This document shows, piece after piece, positions 18,601-26,819 of a DNA stretch of 64,000 bases. Source of the stretch: Hyphomonas sp. (GTDB lineage Bacteria > Pseudomonadota > Alphaproteobacteria > Caulobacterales > Hyphomonadaceae); NCBI GenBank assembly GCA_013791775.1, contig VMTE01000018.1, positions 62,001 to 126,000 on the forward strand, read 5' to 3'. A program made the translations under genes and the position numbers. Position 1 is the stretch's first letter, and every line of letters starts with the position of its first letter. The notes beneath the pieces are model-generated. The model did no database searches. It saw only the letters and a program-made list of their open reading frames with translations, and had not been told where the DNA came from.

Positions 18601-21382
18601 GGCGCACCCCTTCTTCGGGGCGGGGCCAAACGGCAAGTATCTCGGTGCCCGCACGATGATGCAGCGCTGGTTCGTGGACCCCCTCCATAACTTGAATGGA
18701 CGCGATCGCGGTCTCGGTGTGACCTTCACGCACGACCACTTCGGTCCATCGACGCACCAGCAGGTGGGCCTCTACGCCACGCTTCTGATCAATCCGGCGG
18801 GCTCCGTGTGGAAACACAACGAGACTGGCGTATCGCTCTATACCCGTGCAGACGGTGGCCCGACCTCCTGGCAGGCGATGATCCTGGCGGGCGACATTGA
18901 CGGCGACGGCGAAGATGACTCGTTCCGCGAGTTCTATCTCGAGGCACAGGATTTCGCGCACGCCTACAACAAGGATGCCTGGACCGGCGTGAATGCGAAT
19001 GGCGACCCGGCACCGCCCACGGACGACTCGTTCCGTTACGCTCTCAACCCTTCGGTTCGTAAAGCCAAGGCGTTCCCGGATGCGGTGATCCTTTCGTCCG
19101 TGTGCCCCGGTGGTCTGCCGCGGCCCTGTCCGGAAGCCATTTCGGCCGATGATATCGGCACGTTCGTGATCAACTATCGCAACGAGCCGGTGGGTTACCG
19201 TGTCTACGATCCGGACAAGATCGGTCCGGATGGAAAGCCCGGCATGCAAGCCGATGGTCTTGCGGGTGACCTCGCTTACGCCTTCCAGACGCGGACGGAT
19301 CGCAAGATCCCGCAGTTCAATACGAAACTTGGCTCGACGCCCTATCCGGCGATGACGAAAGACGTGCGTGATGGTGACCCCTTCACGCCGATCCTTCGCA
19401 CCAATGCGGGTGACATTGTCCGCGTGAAGATCCAGGCCGGTGCGCACGAGCACGAGCACGTGTCGTCGATCCACGGCATCAAGTGGCTCAGCGGCGGCGG
19501 CGGTTTCGGCACCAGCCCGAACTCGGGTTGGCGGTCTTCGATGCAGGTTGGTCTCTCCGAGAAGGCGTCGTTCGCGTCTTCGATGTTCGGAGACATCGAT
19601 CAGGTCACGACGGCATCTGACTACCTCTATACGTCCGACTCTTCCCAAGAAGGGTTCTGGACGGGCAGCTGGGGCTTGATGCGGACCTATGAAACAGCGC
19701 GCCCTGATCTGGCAAACCTGCCGAACAATCCACGCGGTGTCCCGATCTCGATCACCAACCGGAACCAGTTCAACGGGGTCTGTCCGAAATCGGCGCCGGT
19801 CCGCAGCTACGACATCACGGCTGTTGCGGTGAACAAGGTCATCAATACGCCTTACAATACGTCGATCATTCCAGCGGACGCCTCTGCATTCATGCACGTA
19901 GGTGGATCGCTGGACCCGAACGGCGGTACGCTGCGCTACAACACGCGCGGCACATCGCTTTCAAATGGCGAACAGGGCCCGCTGCATGACCCGACCGCGC
20001 TGGTCTATATTCCGACGTCTGATCTCCGCAAGGACATCGTCACGGATGCGGACCGGGCCCAATGTGCCAACCGGTACGGCGGTGTGGAAAACCCAATGTG
20101 TCCGGCAAAGTTGCCGAACACCTACAAGTTCGAGCCGATCTCGCTCCGGGCCATTGCGGGTGAGTGCATCGAAGTGACATTGCGCAACCGTCTGCCCACC
20201 CTGGTGCCGGACCTCGCGGGCTATGTCACGCAGCACTACACGGTCATCCGTGATCGCTCCGATCCGGCCGGCTACACGACGTTCAACAACAACCTGATCC
20301 GTCCTTCGAGCCATATCGGCTTTCACACCCAGAAAGTGGAATACGACATCTCGCGGGATAATGGCGTGAACGTGGGCATCAACCCGGTTCAGACCATCGC
20401 TCCGGGCAGTACGCGTACCTACCGCTTCTATGCTGGCGATCTCGAGCTGGGACCGCGGGCCTATGGCTCGGGTGAAGGCAAGGGCGGCGGCGCGTCGGGC
20501 GGCCTCTGGGGCAATACGTTCGAGATGGTTGCGCGTCCGGTCGAGTATGGCGGCATGCCGATCATGCCGGCAGACCTGATCAAGCAGGGTCAGAAGGGGC
20601 TGTTCGGTATGCTGACGATCCTTCCGCAAGGCTCGACCTTCACGGTCGATCCGGAAACCACAGCCCAGGCAACCGTGGTGCTTCCGGGTGGCCAGCAGGT
20701 CCGCGACTTCTCGATGATCATCCAGAAGGCCATCAACCTGCGCTATCGCGACGGTACGCCGGTCGAGAACATCGCCGGCGAAGGACCTGGTGTTCCCGAA
20801 GACGCGCACGATGCGGGCGCAGCCTCGATCAACTATGGTACTGAACCGCTCTGGTTCCGCTTCGGCCTGGCTGCAGGATCGGATTGGGGCATCGGCGGCG
20901 CCGGCCACGTTGATCCGGGTGGTGAGGCTGATCCCGGCGATGGCACATTGCCAACGCCAACAGGTCCGGGTTTCGCAACGCTGACCAACGCTTTCCGTGC
21001 CTATTCGAACGCGTTGACAGGCGGAAATGATCCGCAAACACCAGTCTTCAAGGCCAAACCAGGTCAGGAATTCCGGCTGCATGTGTCCACACCAGTGGGT
21101 TATGCCCGGAGCACCACGCTGGCGATCCTCGGCCACAACTGGCGCGAAGAACCGTTCATGTCAGTGAACGGCCCGTCGGATGTCATGGCTGACACCTGGC
21201 GCGCGCGCTACCGGTCGACCGCCGACAACATCGTGACCGGCACGGCCTGGAACATCCTGACCAAAGGGGGCGGATCACAAGGTGCGCCGGGAGACTATCT
21301 GTATCGGGACGTGGCATCCTTCGGGAACACGAATGGACTTTGGGGCATCGTCCGGGTCGAAGAACCGGCAGTCACGCCGTAG
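15689..21382 (+). CDS. Giant secreted multicopper oxidase (MofA/MnxG-like, putative Mn(II) oxidase)
   Basis: 1897 residues. A GTG start is preceded by a purine-rich GGGAGGGGG; a Sec signal ends near EAQAQ. All four multicopper-oxidase copper motifs are visible but in permuted order: HxxHxH at 473-478 (HVFHLH), the T1/T3 motif HCHYYPHFAQGM at 527-538 with axial Met538, then HxH at 917-919 (HIHLPKW) and HxH at 1015-1017 (THDHFGP). A further His cluster HEHEHVSSIH lies at 1253-1262. Length and layout suit the large manganese oxidases (Leptothrix MofA, Bacillus MnxG, Pseudomonas putida MnxG/McoA), far longer than laccases of about 500-600 residues. The gene heads an operon with SCO chaperones and a cytochrome c. 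The MCO fold is sure; the Mn substrate is inferred. Confidence 0.9.
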   Translation: MLGGISKLAVGLAVCAFGAFANNFEAQAQLPVCGRTVKAEVVAFDQPLMFNRIGAQNVNGMIYALRSDVVDQSTGKPEAAGGTLTAGNVALRPDKRPRPIVLRVSVGDCLEVKFTNLLSSQSNPRNATPAIMQIDDQVAERRAGFTPLGLSALNSAGDTSSFVGKNANTLANPGQTRTYRFFADAEGAHLVLSHAVTFGGEGTGGNLSNGLFGVVQVEPVNSSFHRSQVTEEDMRLATIGTTPTGQPILNYEARYPNRAPWTIEGKAGKPILNMLDISGSSVKLVASDVTAIISGTNPDGSFVPATYPLEAQGKRNPALPNRLEPFREFVAIFNDETVSKQAFPFWYEDPVFSHTLHGVGDHFMINQGAAGVGSEVIANRLRVGPAHDCLSCAYEEFFLTSFAMGDPAQLVDVPANAGLEFCTPQPGDPFCERDPSIRASYVKYPDDPANVSHSYVGDFVKFRNLHAGPKEHHVFHLHNHQWLANPDDDNSNYNDAQGIGPGGNYTYEIAFGGSGNRNKSAGDAIYHCHYYPHFAQGMWALWRNHDTFEPGTQLDVAVGADGYHRDAFALERGKPAPGARAYPDGEVLAGAPIPALVPLPGKALAPMPGRVYVAAVDKNNDGQPESSQAVIDRADTDPSLVDTRTVLASLNPADPANQLNPTGLKNPGYPFWVGGMEGAIGQRAPSPPLDMAPNPGDPTTGGWDGGLPRHFLDGYAVGGLTEEHQTRFSFEKHLDKAKARYLSEYGNDVERAAMSFHATRFHPSFRQLLNGTVQAASFRANGQMPHPGSPFFEPCVDDEGDLFTTGTVGQFFSGTAGSVANTFTAAFGADNPRVYKAANIQLDVVFNKLGDHFPQQRIITLWEDVAPTLAKTRPPEPFVFRLNSYDCAMYYQTNLVPEFYMVDDYQVTTPTDIIGQHIHLPKWDLVSADGSANGWNYEDGVLGAESVRNRIEAINRYTLEEGTGEPVLTALAHPFFGAGPNGKYLGARTMMQRWFVDPLHNLNGRDRGLGVTFTHDHFGPSTHQQVGLYATLLINPAGSVWKHNETGVSLYTRADGGPTSWQAMILAGDIDGDGEDDSFREFYLEAQDFAHAYNKDAWTGVNANGDPAPPTDDSFRYALNPSVRKAKAFPDAVILSSVCPGGLPRPCPEAISADDIGTFVINYRNEPVGYRVYDPDKIGPDGKPGMQADGLAGDLAYAFQTRTDRKIPQFNTKLGSTPYPAMTKDVRDGDPFTPILRTNAGDIVRVKIQAGAHEHEHVSSIHGIKWLSGGGGFGTSPNSGWRSSMQVGLSEKASFASSMFGDIDQVTTASDYLYTSDSSQEGFWTGSWGLMRTYETARPDLANLPNNPRGVPISITNRNQFNGVCPKSAPVRSYDITAVAVNKVINTPYNTSIIPADASAFMHVGGSLDPNGGTLRYNTRGTSLSNGEQGPLHDPTALVYIPTSDLRKDIVTDADRAQCANRYGGVENPMCPAKLPNTYKFEPISLRAIAGECIEVTLRNRLPTLVPDLAGYVTQHYTVIRDRSDPAGYTTFNNNLIRPSSHIGFHTQKVEYDISRDNGVNVGINPVQTIAPGSTRTYRFYAGDLELGPRAYGSGEGKGGGASGGLWGNTFEMVARPVEYGGMPIMPADLIKQGQKGLFGMLTILPQGSTFTVDPETTAQATVVLPGGQQVRDFSMIIQKAINLRYRDGTPVENIAGEGPGVPEDAHDAGAASINYGTEPLWFRFGLAAGSDWGIGGAGHVDPGGEADPGDGTLPTPTGPGFATLTNAFRAYSNALTGGNDPQTPVFKAKPGQEFRLHVSTPVGYARSTTLAILGHNWREEPFMSVNGPSDVMADTWRARYRSTADNIVTGTAWNILTKGGGSQGAPGDYLYRDVASFGNTNGLWGIVRVEEPAVTP

Positions 21383-21392
21383 ATCTGCAGTT

Positions 21393-21421
21393 CCGGGTGG
21401 GCATGGTTTTTGCTCACCCGG
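21393..21421 (+). other. Intra-operon hairpin after the multicopper oxidase gene
   Basis: Ten-base arms CCGGGTGGGC and GCTCACCCGG (one G-T pair) with a nine-base loop, 11 bases after the stop. No U-run follows the stem, so it is more likely a 3'-end stabiliser or partial attenuator that lowers expression of the downstream genes than a full terminator. Confidence 0.5.
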
Positions 21422-21454
21422 TGCTCTGGATTGTAGAGAGCCGGGTACCTGGAC

Positions 21455-23401
21455 ATGACGCCATTCTGGAAATCTGATCGCTTTCGTCAGGTCGCGCCTG
21501 CGATGGCACTGGCAGCCGGCGTGTTCGTGATCGGCGCCTTTCTGGTCTTCCGGACTGAACCCGCCGCCGTTTCGGGAAAATCAATCTCGCGCGAGGGGCT
21601 GAAGGTCGACTTTTCGGTCACATCCGTGATCGCCCCCGGCGAACCGCTCAAGGCGGGTGAAATCGCCCGGGTCAGCCTCAAGTTCACCGACACCAATACC
21701 GGCAAGCCGGTAACCGGTCTGTTGCCGGCCGCCTGGATCGATCCGCTCCGCCAGGGCACGCATTCGGACCAGGAGTCGTGCCGTGCGTCGGCGGCCACCT
21801 ATCTCAGCGGATATGTCGGCATCCGGCCGATGATTGACCTGAACAGCTATTATATCGTCGTGCTGAATGCCGACCCGACGATTGCCGTCATTGATCCGAT
21901 CATCGGCGTGCGTGGCATCACGAAACTGCTGACCCAGGTGATCCTGCCGGGGCCGCCGGAAGACTGGGCCCGGTCTGCAGACGAGAAGCAGGTCTACGTT
22001 GCCATGCCGACGGCCGATGCCGTGAGTTTTGTCGACCTGGACTCCTTCCGGCTGATCGACACGGTCAAGGTTGGAGAGAGCCCTACGCGGATAACCGTGC
22101 AGCCCGACGGCCGCTACGCCTGGGTTGGAACTGTCGGTGCCAAATCCGGCGTGTCGGTCCTCGATACCGAGAAGCTGGAAGTCAAAGCCCATATCGAAAC
22201 CGGCAAAGGCCACCACGAACTGGTCGTGACCTCCGACAACCGGTTCGCGCTCGTCAGCAACCGGGATGACCGGACGGTGAGCATCATCGATGTGAGAAAG
22301 CTAAAGAAAACGAAGGACGTCGCGGTTACGGGCCTGCCCATCTCGCTGGCCTATTCGCCGCTGTCCAAATCGGCCTATGTCGCCGACGGCGAAACCGGGA
22401 ACGTGCTGGTCCTGGACCCGGCGTCCGGCAAGATCCGGGCAACCATCCCGCTGGAAAAGGGGCTGGGACCCATGCGGATCACACCGGACGGGCGCTTCGG
22501 TTTTGTGGTCAATCCGTCCAAGGATGTTGTATATGTCTTTGACACAGCCAACAATCGCGAGGTCCATCGCCTCGATGTCGAGGGCGAACCCTTTCAGGTC
22601 GTATTCTCGCGGTCTTATGGTTATGTCCGCTCGCTTGCGAACAACACGGTCTCCATGATCCGGCTTGCCGATATCGGCGGCAGCGAACAAGTGGTGATTT
22701 CGAATTTCCAGGCCGGCGAGCGTCCGCCCAAGGACTCGCCGCATCTTCTGCCATCGGATCTTTTCGCGACGGCCGTGACGGAGGCCTCCACGCTAGTCGT
22801 CAGCCCGGGTGATGCGAACGTCTTCTATTACATGGAGGGCATGAACGCACCGATGGGCAGTTTTGGTAACTATGGTCACCGCCCGCTCTCGGCCATTGTC
22901 GCAGATCGCACGATCAAGGAAGTCGCGCCGGGCGAGTACAATTCGACGGTCAAGATCCCCGTGGAAGGCGACTACCAGTTCATTCTCACGCTCGACTCGC
23001 CCCAGATGATCGAGTGCTTCGATTTCGCGGCGGCCTTGAACCCCGAACTGGCAAGCGACGAGCTTCCGCTGCGCATCGCGTATGACAACCGGGGCGGCAT
23101 GCTCACCCCGGCCGGCGAGGAAGTGAAAATCCACTTCACCCTGAACGACACGGCCAAAGGCGGCGCGCCCTATGAGGGCACGGACGTCAAGGTTCTGACC
23201 TTCCGGGCGCCCGGCCAGGACCGCACCGAGCATGCGGTGAAATCGCTGGGCGATGGCAAGTACGAGTTTGCCTTCACGCCAGAGGTCTCCGGCGCCTACT
23301 ATATGTATCCGTCGGTTGCGAGCGCCGGGCTCGACTATTCCAAACTGCCGTTCATCACGATCATCGTTCAGGATCCGGGCACAGGCGGGGGAACGCCGTG
23401 A
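21455..23401 (+). CDS. Membrane-anchored YVTN beta-propeller protein of the MCO operon
   Basis: 648 residues. One N-terminal membrane anchor (APAMALAAGVFVIGAFLVF), an Ig-like region with conserved Cys in SDQESCRAS, then about seven repeated blades of YVTN type (VYVAMPTADAVSFVDLDSF; YAWVGTVGAKSGVSVLD; FALVSNRDDRTVSIIDV; AYVADGETGNVLVLDP; FGFVVNPSKDVVYVFD). A C-terminal beta-sandwich domain has YQFILTLDSPQMIECF. Exact function unknown; similar proteins accompany large multicopper oxidases, where a scaffold or electron/metal-handling role is possible. Its stop overlaps the next start (GTGA). Confidence 0.85.
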   Translation: MTPFWKSDRFRQVAPAMALAAGVFVIGAFLVFRTEPAAVSGKSISREGLKVDFSVTSVIAPGEPLKAGEIARVSLKFTDTNTGKPVTGLLPAAWIDPLRQGTHSDQESCRASAATYLSGYVGIRPMIDLNSYYIVVLNADPTIAVIDPIIGVRGITKLLTQVILPGPPEDWARSADEKQVYVAMPTADAVSFVDLDSFRLIDTVKVGESPTRITVQPDGRYAWVGTVGAKSGVSVLDTEKLEVKAHIETGKGHHELVVTSDNRFALVSNRDDRTVSIIDVRKLKKTKDVAVTGLPISLAYSPLSKSAYVADGETGNVLVLDPASGKIRATIPLEKGLGPMRITPDGRFGFVVNPSKDVVYVFDTANNREVHRLDVEGEPFQVVFSRSYGYVRSLANNTVSMIRLADIGGSEQVVISNFQAGERPPKDSPHLLPSDLFATAVTEASTLVVSPGDANVFYYMEGMNAPMGSFGNYGHRPLSAIVADRTIKEVAPGEYNSTVKIPVEGDYQFILTLDSPQMIECFDFAAALNPELASDELPLRIAYDNRGGMLTPAGEEVKIHFTLNDTAKGGAPYEGTDVKVLTFRAPGQDRTEHAVKSLGDGKYEFAFTPEVSGAYYMYPSVASAGLDYSKLPFITIIVQDPGTGGGTP

Positions 23402-24078
23402 CCCGTCATTCGCGCCTGCTTCGGGATGTCCTGACACTTTCTGTTTCAGTTGCCCTGCTTGGGTTGGCGGCCGGGTGCGGCGACGCGAAAAGCAACGGAA
23501 AGTCGGACCATGACGGCGCGGGCCACGTCCATTCGGCCAGTGCCGCGACCCTGCCGCCGACAGGTTCCGAACAGCAGGCACTTGTGGTGCTCAGCGACGC
23601 GCCCATGCTGGATCAGACCGGCGCCGAGCGCCACCTCAAGACAGATGTAGTCGGTTCACGGATCGTCGTGGTCGATTTCATTTTCACCAGTTGCCAGACG
23701 ATCTGCCCCGTGACGACAGCGCTTCTGGCGCAGGCCAAGGGCAATCTGACCGACATGCCGTCAGATATGGTCACCTTCGTTTCGATGAGTGTGGATTCCA
23801 GCGTCGATACACCGGAGCGGCTGGCGAGCTTTTCCGCCGCGCACGGTGCTGACTGGACGTTCCTGACCGGTGACAAGCACGTGATGGACGAGGCGCTCAC
23901 CTGGCTGAATGCTTATTCGACCAATCCGGAAGACCATGCTGCGATGATCCTCATCGGCGATGCAACGACCGAACGATTCACGCGCATCTACGGCATGCCG
24001 GACCCGAAATTCGTTGAAGCGCGGGTGCGGGAGCTGGTTGATGCCCGCACTCGCGATTCTTCCCAGCACAGACACTGA
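23398..24078 (+). CDS. SCO1/SenC copper-chaperone lipoprotein (first copy)
   Basis: 226 residues, GTG start overlapping the preceding stop. Lipoprotein signal with lipobox LAAGC near residue 27, a His-rich linker (DHDGAGHVHSA), then a thioredoxin-like SCO domain with the copper-binding CxxxC in FTSCQTICPVTT and the distal His in DHAAMILIG. SCO proteins deliver copper to, or reduce cysteines in, copper oxidases. Here it probably metallates the neighbouring multicopper oxidase rather than cytochrome c oxidase; no cox gene is in the window. Confidence 0.93.
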   Translation: MTRHSRLLRDVLTLSVSVALLGLAAGCGDAKSNGKSDHDGAGHVHSASAATLPPTGSEQQALVVLSDAPMLDQTGAERHLKTDVVGSRIVVVDFIFTSCQTICPVTTALLAQAKGNLTDMPSDMVTFVSMSVDSSVDTPERLASFSAAHGADWTFLTGDKHVMDEALTWLNAYSTNPEDHAAMILIGDATTERFTRIYGMPDPKFVEARVRELVDARTRDSSQHRH

Positions 24079-24088
24079 GGTCAAACCG

Positions 24089-24721
24089 ATGCCCACGTTC
24101 CGCCCCATCCTCCGCCTTGTCGCTGCGTCCGCAATGGGCGTCCTGTTCAGCCTCGGCGCCCTGGCGCACGGCGGCTCGCACGAGCCGGGCGGGAAGGTGG
24201 AAACACGCAATGTGAGCGCATCAGACACGGAAGCGAAGGCCCGCGAGTATTTCACCGACACGGTTCTGACCAGCCACACCGGCGACAGTCTGAAGTTCTA
24301 CTCCGACATCCTCGAAGGCCGCACAGTTGTGATCAGTTTCATGTTCACCACCTGCGAAGATGCCTGTCCGCTGATCAATGCGACGCTGCAGCGCATTCAG
24401 GAACGCCTGAAGGACCGGATGGGGAAAGACATCTTCATCATCTCGATCACGGTCGATCCGAAAGTCGATACGGCGCCGGTGCTCGCGAGCTACCGCAAGC
24501 AGTTCAAGGCCGGTGCGGGGTGGCTGTTCTTCACCGGTTCGGAAAAGAATGTGGAAACCGTCAGCGGCAAGATGGGACAGGTCTTCGACAAGGAGGCCCA
24601 CCTCACGGCCCTGCTCGTCGGCAACACGAAAACCGCGCGCTGGCGCAAGATTCCGGCAAACCTGAGCGACGCGATCATCGCCGCGCAGATCCAGGACATT
24701 GCCGATGGCACATACGACTAG
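24089..24721 (+). CDS. SCO1/SenC copper chaperone (second copy)
   Basis: 210 residues from MPTFRPILRLV; this start has GAGG eight bases upstream and begins a Sec signal ending at ALAHG. The SCO domain has CxxxC in FTTCEDACPLIN, IISITVDPKVDTAPVL and the distal His in KEAHLTALLVG. It differs clearly in sequence from the first copy, so the two are old paralogues, possibly one for copper transfer and one for disulfide reduction. Ten bases separate it from the first copy. Confidence 0.93.
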   Translation: MPTFRPILRLVAASAMGVLFSLGALAHGGSHEPGGKVETRNVSASDTEAKAREYFTDTVLTSHTGDSLKFYSDILEGRTVVISFMFTTCEDACPLINATLQRIQERLKDRMGKDIFIISITVDPKVDTAPVLASYRKQFKAGAGWLFFTGSEKNVETVSGKMGQVFDKEAHLTALLVGNTKTARWRKIPANLSDAIIAAQIQDIADGTYD

Positions 24722-26045
24722 AACGTCGGCGCTGATCGCGCTCATCTGCTTTCTGCTGGTGCCCGTCGCCTGCGCCGAGCGTTCCGCCTCGCAGGAGCGG
24801 GGGCGCGCGATCTATTTCGGTGACAATGGTTCAGCGCTGGACGGCGCCGAGGTGCAGATCGGCGCGCTCACGACGAAACTCCCGGCACGGACGTTTCCGT
24901 GCGCCTCGTGCCATGGCCGTACCGGTTCGGGACAATCCGAGCGGGGCGTTAATCCCAGTCAGATCACGCGGGACGCGCTGACACGTCCGTATTCGGTGAA
25001 GGAATCGGCGGGCCGCAAGCGTCCGCCCTATACGGCGGCGACGTTCCGCAATGCGGTCCGCAACGGCAAGGATTCCGGCGGCAACGCGCTCGCCGAGGCG
25101 ATGCCGCGCTTCAACTTCACCGACAAGCAGCTGGCCGACATCTGGGCTTTCCTTGAGGTCATTGATGATGTCACCGATCCGGGCGTCAGCGACGACGCGA
25201 TCCGGGTGGGCGTGGTGGTCGATGCGGCGAACCCGGTCACACAGCCGCAGCAGAAATTGCTGAATGTGCTGGCCGCAGACATCAACAAGATCGGCGGTGT
25301 CAACGGACGGGCCCTGACATTCGTGCCTTTGACGCCCAAAGGCGCGGCCGGGGACACCGTCTTTGCGCTGATCGTCCCGCAAGGCGCGGCCCCCGCAGGA
25401 CTGGCGGCGGACGTGCCCGTGATATCGGTTCTTCCCCCGCCGGTTGCTGCCGCGGGCGCCTTTGCGCTGGTGACCAGCGAAGCCGATCAGGTCGCCGCAC
25501 TGAAACGCTTTGCCGCCGAAACCTGGGGCGTCGTTCGCGTCAAGGATGCCTGCGCCGCACGGAAAGGCGACACCGTCCTGCTGGCGGCGGCAAGCTGCGC
25601 TGGGTCGGCCAAGGTCGCCAGCCGGGTCCTGATGACCCAATCTGTCTTTGCCAGCACTCCGCCGGCGAGCCGGTCGCAATTGCCGCCCGACAGCTATGTG
25701 TCGATCGCGGCGCCGCTCAGCCGGATCGCCCCGAATGCGCAGGCGGCCTTCGCCAAGACCCGCTCGCGGGCCGGCAACGACAAGTCCGCCATTCTCGCCG
25801 AGGCAGACGCGTATTCGGCGGCGGCATTGTTGGTGGAAGCCCTTATGCGGACGGGGCGGGATGTGTCGCGCGCCGGCGTCATCGAAAACATCGAGGGTAT
25901 CCGCAATTTCGAAGGCGCGATGACCCCGCCCTTGTCCTTCGGCCCGAACCGGCACGTCGGGTCGCGGGGCGCCGAAATCGTCCGGTATGACGCCAAGACC
26001 GCGACCCTCGCCCCTGGCGGAACCTGGATCGACACCGACATGTAA
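24705..26045 (+). CDS. Cytochrome c fused to a periplasmic-binding-protein-like domain
   Basis: 446 residues from MAHTTRTSAL, with AGGA eight bases upstream; a TTG two codons earlier is possible. It overlaps the second SCO gene by 17 bases. A signal sequence precedes a class I cytochrome c domain with heme motif CASCH and probable axial Met in AEAMPRFNFTDKQLADIWAFL. From about residue 165 a second domain begins (DDAIRVGVVVDAANPV, LAADINKIGGVNGRAL) and ends with FEGAMTPPLSFGPNRHVG, typical of type I ABC substrate-binding proteins but shortened. Likely electron acceptor for the oxidase; the ligand of the binding domain is unknown. Confidence 0.85.
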   Translation: MAHTTRTSALIALICFLLVPVACAERSASQERGRAIYFGDNGSALDGAEVQIGALTTKLPARTFPCASCHGRTGSGQSERGVNPSQITRDALTRPYSVKESAGRKRPPYTAATFRNAVRNGKDSGGNALAEAMPRFNFTDKQLADIWAFLEVIDDVTDPGVSDDAIRVGVVVDAANPVTQPQQKLLNVLAADINKIGGVNGRALTFVPLTPKGAAGDTVFALIVPQGAAPAGLAADVPVISVLPPPVAAAGAFALVTSEADQVAALKRFAAETWGVVRVKDACAARKGDTVLLAAASCAGSAKVASRVLMTQSVFASTPPASRSQLPPDSYVSIAAPLSRIAPNAQAAFAKTRSRAGNDKSAILAEADAYSAAALLVEALMRTGRDVSRAGVIENIEGIRNFEGAMTPPLSFGPNRHVGSRGAEIVRYDAKTATLAPGGTWIDTDM

Positions 26046-26236
26046 TCGCCACTGGGACGATTAGCGGCGATTACTGTGATTACTTTCCGGTATTAAGGTT
26101 AAATCCGTAGTCTTTGCCTTTCGCGCTGTTGACCCATGTTCAGAGTTGGCGTTTAACTTGCATCCAGATGTGTGGGGACGCATCAGTTTTTGCAGAAGAT
26201 CGCAAGCTGGTGTCCTCCAGGATGAGGGCGCACATT

Positions 26237-26818
26237 ATGGTGGTACTGAAACAGATATTGTGCGTCGCATTGGCGGCTGCAGCGCTCGGAGCGGCCGAAC
26301 CGGCGGCGTCCGCACAGGAGCTGGTGTACACGCCGGTGAACCCGTCATTCGGGGGCGACAGCTTCAACGCCTCCCACCTGATGGCTGTGGCAAACGCCCA
26401 GAACGACTACAAGGATCCGAGCAGCACGGCGACCGGCAACACGCAGATCGACCAGTTCCTGCGTCAGTTGCAGAGCCGCCTGCTTTCGTCGCTGGCCGCG
26501 CAGGTCAACGATGCGATTTTCGGCGAAAATCCGCAGGATTCCGGCACGATCACCTTTGGCGACCAGACCATAACGTTCATCCGCTTGCTCGACTCCGTCT
26601 CGCTGACGATCACCGACTCGACCACAGGCGCCGTCACCGAAATCTCCATTCCGCTGCTGGGCGATGCCAGCCAGGCCGATCCGGCCGGCCAGATCGCAAC
26701 ACTGCTCGGGGGCTCGGGTGAACTCTCTGTCGCAACCGGCGACACGTCCGGTGATCCGTTGACGGATTTCGACAGCCTGCTCACCGGGCAGGGCGATCTC
26801 GTTCCGGGAGGCGGCTGA
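26237..26818 (+). CDS. csgF: Curli assembly protein CsgF
   Basis: 193 residues from MVVLKQILCVALAA, chosen because GAGGG lies eight bases upstream and a signal peptide follows directly (cleavage near SAQ-EL). The conserved CsgF opening YTPVNPSFGGDSFNASHLM, followed by ANAQNDY, is diagnostic; this segment threads into the CsgG pore. The C-terminal part has repeated beta stretches (GTITFGDQTITFI; VSLTITDSTTGAVTEI). CsgF tethers the nucleator at the outer membrane. The csgG start follows two bases after its stop. Confidence 0.95.
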   Translation: MVVLKQILCVALAAAALGAAEPAASAQELVYTPVNPSFGGDSFNASHLMAVANAQNDYKDPSSTATGNTQIDQFLRQLQSRLLSSLAAQVNDAIFGENPQDSGTITFGDQTITFIRLLDSVSLTITDSTTGAVTEISIPLLGDASQADPAGQIATLLGGSGELSVATGDTSGDPLTDFDSLLTGQGDLVPGGG

Positions 26819-26819
26819 G

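Noticed and set aside
16859-19897. Two long antisense reading frames (371 and 476 residues) within the multicopper oxidase gene
   Set aside because: Arg/Val/Asp-rich translations typical of the antisense of GC-rich genes; the sense strand has a conserved protein with copper motifs.
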